Shown: positions 32,502 through 35,884 of the stretch, piece after piece | Numbering within the stretch: the first letter of the stretch is position 1 | Layout of the letters: each line of letters starts with the position of its first letter | Assembly (NCBI GenBank): GCA_003601775.1 | Contig: PIYN01000023.1 | Coordinates: forward strand, 1 to 35,884 | Length of the DNA: 35,884 nt | Reading direction: 5' to 3' | Source of the DNA: Candidatus Bathyarchaeota archaeon | Lineage (GTDB): Archaea > Thermoproteota > Bathyarchaeia > TCS64 > PIYN01 | Translations under genes and position numbers: made by a program | The notes under the pieces: model-generated | The model's input: the letters and a program-made list of their open reading frames with translations, nothing else | Database searches by the model: none | What the model was told of the DNA's origin: nothing

Positions 32502-32804
32502 GTGATGTCGAGAGGTAGCAATACTCTCCGTCCACTATTATACCTCATCCTGATAGCCGTTTTGGCGTCCCTCGGATACAGCGTATTTCTGGGAAGGACG
32601 CTGCTGAAGGTGCTCCCTTACTTTCTCATCCTCGAAGGGGGCATCCTCTTCATCCTCTTCGGCCTCTCCAAGTCCCGGAGCCTACATGCTCAGCAGAGGG
32701 GGGTGGAGGAGACGGAGAAAGGGGTAAGGACACTGGAGGGACTCCCGCTACTAAGAATAATATTGGTCCTCCTCATCCTCGGATTTCTCATAGACCTCCT
32801 GTAG
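32502..32804 (+). CDS. Small membrane protein (two or three helices)
   Basis: A 100-residue hydrophobic protein. LLYLILIAVLASLGYSVFL and VLPYFLILEGGILFILFGL form a helical hairpin, a polar charged loop (KSRSLHAQQRGVEETEKG) follows, and LLRIILVLLILGFLIDLL ends it. Unrecognised. It begins 22 bases after dppF with a purine-rich GAGGGGGGAAG site, so it is probably the last gene of the transporter transcript and may be an accessory subunit, though nothing in its sequence proves this. The start is GTG at 32502 or the adjacent ATG at 32505. Confidence 0.65.
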   Translation: MMSRGSNTLRPLLYLILIAVLASLGYSVFLGRTLLKVLPYFLILEGGILFILFGLSKSRSLHAQQRGVEETEKGVRTLEGLPLLRIILVLLILGFLIDLL

Positions 32805-32873
32805 AGGTGAGTCCTCCCAAAGGGATGGAGGAATAAGATTTATTAAAACTCCCTTAGATGACTCTTCTGGGAT

Positions 32874-32945
32874 GGCCGCTGTGGGGCAACGGTAGCTCAT
32901 CGGCCTGTGGAGCCGAGGAACCGGGTTCAATTCCCGGCAGCGGCC
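32874..32945 (+). tRNA. tRNA-His (anticodon GTG), G-1 encoded
   Basis: Acceptor GCCGCTG (32875-32881) pairs with CAGCGGC (32938-32944). The extra G at 32874 faces C73 at 32945, the identity pair of histidine tRNAs. The anticodon loop CTGTGGA contains GTG. The T arm is CCGGGTTCAATTCCCGG. A TTTATTAAAAC box lies about 35 bases upstream. Confidence 0.95.
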
Positions 32946-33077
32946 TCCAATAGAGGAAAATAATTTGTTACATTCTTTCTCCCCCTTGGACACGGCAGAG
33001 TGGCTGTGGGGATTAGGTCGATCTTTTAATGAAGCCCGTCAAAAAATAAGGAGTTTTTAGTTACTGGATAGGAGGGG

Positions 33078-34538
33078 TTACTCGCTCCCTATCTCCTCCA
33101 CGACGGCCCTCACGACCTTCCAGAGGACCCCTACGCTGTCAATGTAGACGAATTCCTGGGGGCTGTGGGGGTACTTGACGGTCGGACCGATGGAGACGAT
33201 CTTCAACTCAGGGTCGAACCTGCTGAGGAAGCCACACTCCAGCCCTGCGTGGATGGCGGTGATCTTCGGCTTCTTGCCCATAACCTTCTCGTAGTTCCTC
33301 GCCACCAGCTTCAGGAAGGGGGATTTCACGTCGGCCTTCCAGCCAGGGTAGGCGGGGGACTGATCGACCTTCGCGCCGTACTTCTCACCGATCGCCTTCA
33401 ACTTTGCCCGGAACTCAGCCAGCTCCTTCATATCGGAGCTCCTGGAGCTCGCTGAGATCACGACCTTGTCCTCCTCGGTCCTCACGATGCCGAGGTTGTT
33501 GGAGGTCTCGACGAGCCCCTCTATCTCCTTACTCCAGGAGACCGGGCCCTGGTGCACCTCCGTTATGATCCCTATGATGGAGGCAGTCTTCTCCTCTGAG
33601 ATAGCCTTTCCCGCGGGTATCTCGGAGAATTCGATCTTCATCCCCCTCTCAACGGACCTATGCTTCTCTTCTACCTCCGCTCTCCACTTCTCTAAGATCT
33701 CCATCGCCTTTCCAGCTTTCTCCTCTGGGATAAGGAAGTCGCAGTAGGCGGAGCGGGCTATGGCATTCCCCCTCGTCCCCCCCTCGATGTGCATGATGCG
33801 GAGGGGGACCTCCTCCTTGACGGCCTTCAGGCCTTCCCCCAGGAGCTTGTTGGCGTTGAGCCTTGGGAGGTGGATATCTACCCCCGAGTGTCCACCGAGG
33901 AGCCCACTTATCTCCAACTTCACGCCCTTCCAGCCCTCAACCTCCTCGAACTCCACTGGGATAGTATACCTTGTGCCCCCACCACCAGCGGAGCCCACGA
34001 TGATGACGCCCAACTCCTCGCTGTCCAGGTTTATCATCCTCTTGCCCGTGAAGAACCCCTTCTTCATCTTGATGGCCCCGACGAGGCCCGTCTCCTCCGA
34101 TACCGTCAGCAGGACCTCGAGTTTCCCATGCCTCTTCAAGGTGGGGTCGATGAGCGTGGCTAGGGCTATGGCTATGCCGATCCCATCGTCGGCGCCGAGG
34201 GTCGTGCCATCAGCAGTGACTCTGTCTCCTTCGATCTTCACGGGTATGGGGTCCGTCTCGAAGTTGTGGGGGCTCTCCAGCGTCTTCTCGCAGACCATGT
34301 CCTGATGGGCCTGCAGCACAAGGGTCGGGTAGTCCTCGCATCCGGGTGCAGCCTCCTTTGTGAGGAGTATATTTCCCACCTCATCCTGCTTGAAGGCTAT
34401 GCCGTTCTCCTCAGCCCACTTCCTAATCCACTCCTGCAGCTTCTGCTCCTTCCCAGAACACCGCGGTATCTTCGTGATCTCCTCGAAGATACTCCAGACG
34501 ATCCTTGGCTCCAGCTCGCTTAAAACACCACTCACCAT
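33078..34538 (-). CDS. pepD: Aminoacyl-histidine dipeptidase (PepD-like M20 peptidase)
   Basis: A zinc peptidase of about 486 residues that splits dipeptides such as carnosine-type Xaa-His. Metal and catalytic residues are visible: QAHQDMVCEK (His and Asp), GTTLGADDGIGIA (bridging Asp), TVSEETGLVGA (catalytic and metal Glu pair), then GLLGGHSGVDI in the dimerisation domain and HAGLECGFLSRF near the end. Length is that of PepD. I prefer the ATG at 34538, preceded by GAGGGTTAAGA, over the longer start at 34553. Intracellular peptide breakdown fits with the peptide-type transporter upstream, but they are separate transcripts. Confidence 0.92.
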   Translation of the reverse strand: MVSGVLSELEPRIVWSIFEEITKIPRCSGKEQKLQEWIRKWAEENGIAFKQDEVGNILLTKEAAPGCEDYPTLVLQAHQDMVCEKTLESPHNFETDPIPVKIEGDRVTADGTTLGADDGIGIAIALATLIDPTLKRHGKLEVLLTVSEETGLVGAIKMKKGFFTGKRMINLDSEELGVIIVGSAGGGGTRYTIPVEFEEVEGWKGVKLEISGLLGGHSGVDIHLPRLNANKLLGEGLKAVKEEVPLRIMHIEGGTRGNAIARSAYCDFLIPEEKAGKAMEILEKWRAEVEEKHRSVERGMKIEFSEIPAGKAISEEKTASIIGIITEVHQGPVSWSKEIEGLVETSNNLGIVRTEEDKVVISASSRSSDMKELAEFRAKLKAIGEKYGAKVDQSPAYPGWKADVKSPFLKLVARNYEKVMGKKPKITAIHAGLECGFLSRFDPELKIVSIGPTVKYPHSPQEFVYIDSVGVLWKVVRAVVEEIGSE

Positions 34539-34806
34539 TCTTAACCCTCTCAACGATCATTCCCCCAACTTCATTTATAGATTTCGAGGAGATGAGGAGT
34601 CCCTCATCACTCAGCCACTCAGAGACCTTGAAGAACTGGAGATTTTAGAAAAAAGTGGCGAAAAGATTCTAAATAGAGGGATCTCCGCAAGGAAGTTACC
34701 TCTTCAGGTAATAGAACAGGAAATTCAACCCCCCTCCTCCAGCCCAAGTCTGCATAGTCCGGATGGATAAAGTTTAAAATGGGGAAAGTGGAGTTCATAA
34801 TACTTG
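34539..34806 (+). other. Spacer between the pepD start and tRNA-Leu
   Basis: Contains the minus-strand pepD promoter region and, at 34770-34782, a TTTAAAAT box suited to tRNA-Leu. Open frames crossing it have no start signal or family resemblance. I see no other feature. Confidence 0.4.
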
Positions 34807-34891
34807 GCGGAGGTTGCCAAGCCAGGTCAAAGGCGCAGCCCTGAGGCGGCTGTTCCGAAGGGATTCGTGGGTTCAAATCCCACCCTCCGCA
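34807..34891 (+). tRNA. tRNA-Leu (anticodon GAG), long variable arm
   Basis: Acceptor GCGGAGG pairs with CCTCCGC, discriminator A at 34891. Anticodon stem CAGCC/GGCTG with loop CTGAGGC (GAG). The long variable arm and the T arm GTGGGTTCAAATCCCAC fit a class II leucine tRNA. No intron, no encoded CCA. Confidence 0.93.
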
Positions 34892-35009
34892 CTAGAAAAT
34901 TCCTAATAGAAATAGAATCGATCTCTAGCTTTGTAGTGACCATAAGATTTAAATGGAAGTAGTATGTCAAGTATGCTTAGTATGTTCTAATATGTTAAGG
35001 ATGATTTGA

Positions 35010-35279
35010 ATGACTGAGGTAGAAGAGGGCAAGTATATATACGGGATTGTAACTGTGGGAAGAAGAGGTCAGATAGTAATACCTAAAGAAGCGAGAGACC
35101 AATTTAACATTAAACCAGGGGACAAGCTTGTTGTCGCGGGCGATATAAAAAAGGGTATTGCCATCGTGAAAGCGGACGTTATGGAAGAGCTTGCATTAAA
35201 AATCTTAGGAGCTGTCAGTGAAGAAGATAGAGAAACCGCAAAGAAGGAACTCAAGAGAAAGATTCATTCCGACGAATAA
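35010..35279 (+). CDS. AbrB/SpoVT-type DNA-binding regulator
   Basis: An 89-residue protein whose N-terminal half is a swapped-hairpin AbrB domain: YGIVTVGRRGQIVIPKEARD then FNIKPGDKLVVAGD. The C-terminal half is helical and lysine-rich. Such proteins bind promoter DNA as dimers, as repressors or as antitoxins. The next gene, a methyltransferase, starts 10 bases after its stop, so the likely regulated partner is in the same operon. TATA-like and AT-rich sequence precedes it (34945-35000). Both genes are more AT-rich than the window average. Confidence 0.85.
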   Translation: MTEVEEGKYIYGIVTVGRRGQIVIPKEARDQFNIKPGDKLVVAGDIKKGIAIVKADVMEELALKILGAVSEEDRETAKKELKRKIHSDE

Positions 35280-35289
35280 GGCGGAGAAA

Positions 35290-35820
35290 ATGTCCATATA
35301 TGATAGAGTACATTTCAGAATTATATCCTTCGTTCATGATACTCTCTATAGTCTATTTGTAAACCCCTACGAGCTTTTGAATGCAGCAGGACTCAAGTCC
35401 GGGCAGAAAGCGCTGGAGGTTGGCTGTGGTCCCGGCTTTTTTACAATCCCGGCAGCAAAAATAGTAGGAGAGAAAGGAAAAGTATATGCGCTAGATGTTA
35501 ATCCAGTTGCAGTTGAGACCGTACGACGTAAAATCGAGGAGAAGAATCTAGAGAACATTGAGGTTATACTCGCCGATGCTAGCGAAACAGGCTTACCAGA
35601 CGAGAGCATTGATACAGCCTTTCTCTTTGGTGTCGTCCACGCGTTGGATGACGTGGATGCGGTTATGTGGGAGATGCATCGTGTTCTAAAGGCAAAAGGA
35701 GTTTTATCTATTCAGAAGTCATGGTGGTCAGAAAAGAAACTGTTGGACGCTGTGACCAAAAACGGCTTGTTTTCCTTCAGAGAGAAAACCAAGAGAGTGT
35801 TTAAATTTGAAAAGAGTTAG
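35290..35820 (+). CDS. Class I SAM-dependent methyltransferase
   Basis: A 176-residue protein with motif I ALEVGCGPGFFTIPAA near residue 42, the acidic ribose-binding strand VYALDVNP, ILADASETGLPDESID (motif II region) and the helix HRVLKAKGVLSIQKSWW. This is the Methyltransf_11/ubiE-like fold; the substrate is unknown. I chose the ATG at 35290 behind GGCGGAGA, because a longer frame from 35218 would overlap the AbrB gene. AbrB-methyltransferase pairs recur in archaeal genomes. Confidence 0.85.
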   Translation: MSIYDRVHFRIISFVHDTLYSLFVNPYELLNAAGLKSGQKALEVGCGPGFFTIPAAKIVGEKGKVYALDVNPVAVETVRRKIEEKNLENIEVILADASETGLPDESIDTAFLFGVVHALDDVDAVMWEMHRVLKAKGVLSIQKSWWSEKKLLDAVTKNGLFSFREKTKRVFKFEKS

Positions 35821-35884
35821 AAAACATCGGCGTAGTAATTTCCAAAAATATATTCTGACGGCTTTACTGAAAGAGGGCTCATTG

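Noticed and set aside
34360-34770. Plus-strand frame ending in EELEILEKSGEKILNRG
   Set aside because: It lies mostly antisense to pepD, has no start signal in the intergenic part and resembles no family I know.
1-35884. CRISPR arrays, rRNA genes, transposases, integrases
   Set aside because: No regularly spaced repeats, rRNA-like sequence or recombinase motifs were seen on either strand.

Overview
The window reads as a GC-rich archaeal chromosome segment. The archaeal evidence is a class I lysyl-tRNA synthetase, RNase P proteins Rpp30 and Pop5, an archaeal TrpRS, a TrpB2-type tryptophan synthase beta subunit, a DUF371 protein, a tungsten aldehyde oxidoreductase with its own MoaD-like protein, a substrate-binding protein with a pilin-like signal, and TATA-type promoters about 25-30 bases before many starts. 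Gene content fits a TACK-group lineage (Bathyarchaeia-like is one guess), but no marker here settles this.

Layout. 1-560 is the 3' end of a HypE/PurM-like gene and 601-1275 a rhomboid protease. 1375-4611 is a tight operon: lysS, a PF01877 RNA-binding protein, rnp3 (Rpp30), rnp2 (Pop5). A flippase-like membrane protein, endonuclease III and a SerA-like dehydrogenase follow to 7419. 7489-10560 looks decayed and rearranged: a truncated, frameshifted ksgA, an orphan ORF, an AT-rich TauE permease bracketed by a 14-base inverted repeat, a retropepsin-like protein and a broken AAA+ ATPase. 10587-11819 encodes four CBS domains fused to a ribosome-hibernation (HPF-like) domain. 12115-16637 holds trpS, a creatininase, small proteins and a D-aminoacylase-like amidohydrolase. 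16691-19699 encodes a secreted subtilase with two paralogous membrane proteins. 20591-22756 is a moaD-like gene plus aldehyde:ferredoxin oxidoreductase. 24083-26388 holds DUF371, a small protein and trpB2. 26778-32480 is a complete five-gene peptide/nickel ABC transporter operon. The right end has a PepD-like M20 peptidase and an AT-rich AbrB/methyltransferase pair. Five tRNA genes (Thr, Ala, Lys, His, Leu) are interspersed.

The most interesting signal is a matched pair of leader elements, one before trpS and one before trpB2, about 13 kb apart. Each has a TATA box, a GGAGG ribosome binding site and a GTG-started 11-residue peptide: (M)YHSDWAGDPS before trpS and (M)[10 protein letters not shown] before trpB2. 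Met1, Asp5, Trp6 and Ser11 are shared. In each, the stop codon lies at the apex of a strong hairpin and the ribosome binding site can pair with a downstream CU-rich strand. The DNA from GGAGG to GGACTGG is nearly identical, although the two downstream genes are unrelated except through tryptophan. I infer a candidate archaeal tryptophan-responsive leader-peptide system. In the trpB2 copy, conserved TrpB2 N-terminal sequence continues upstream through the leader with no ATG/GTG/TTG start in frame, so leader translation and TrpB synthesis may be directly linked.
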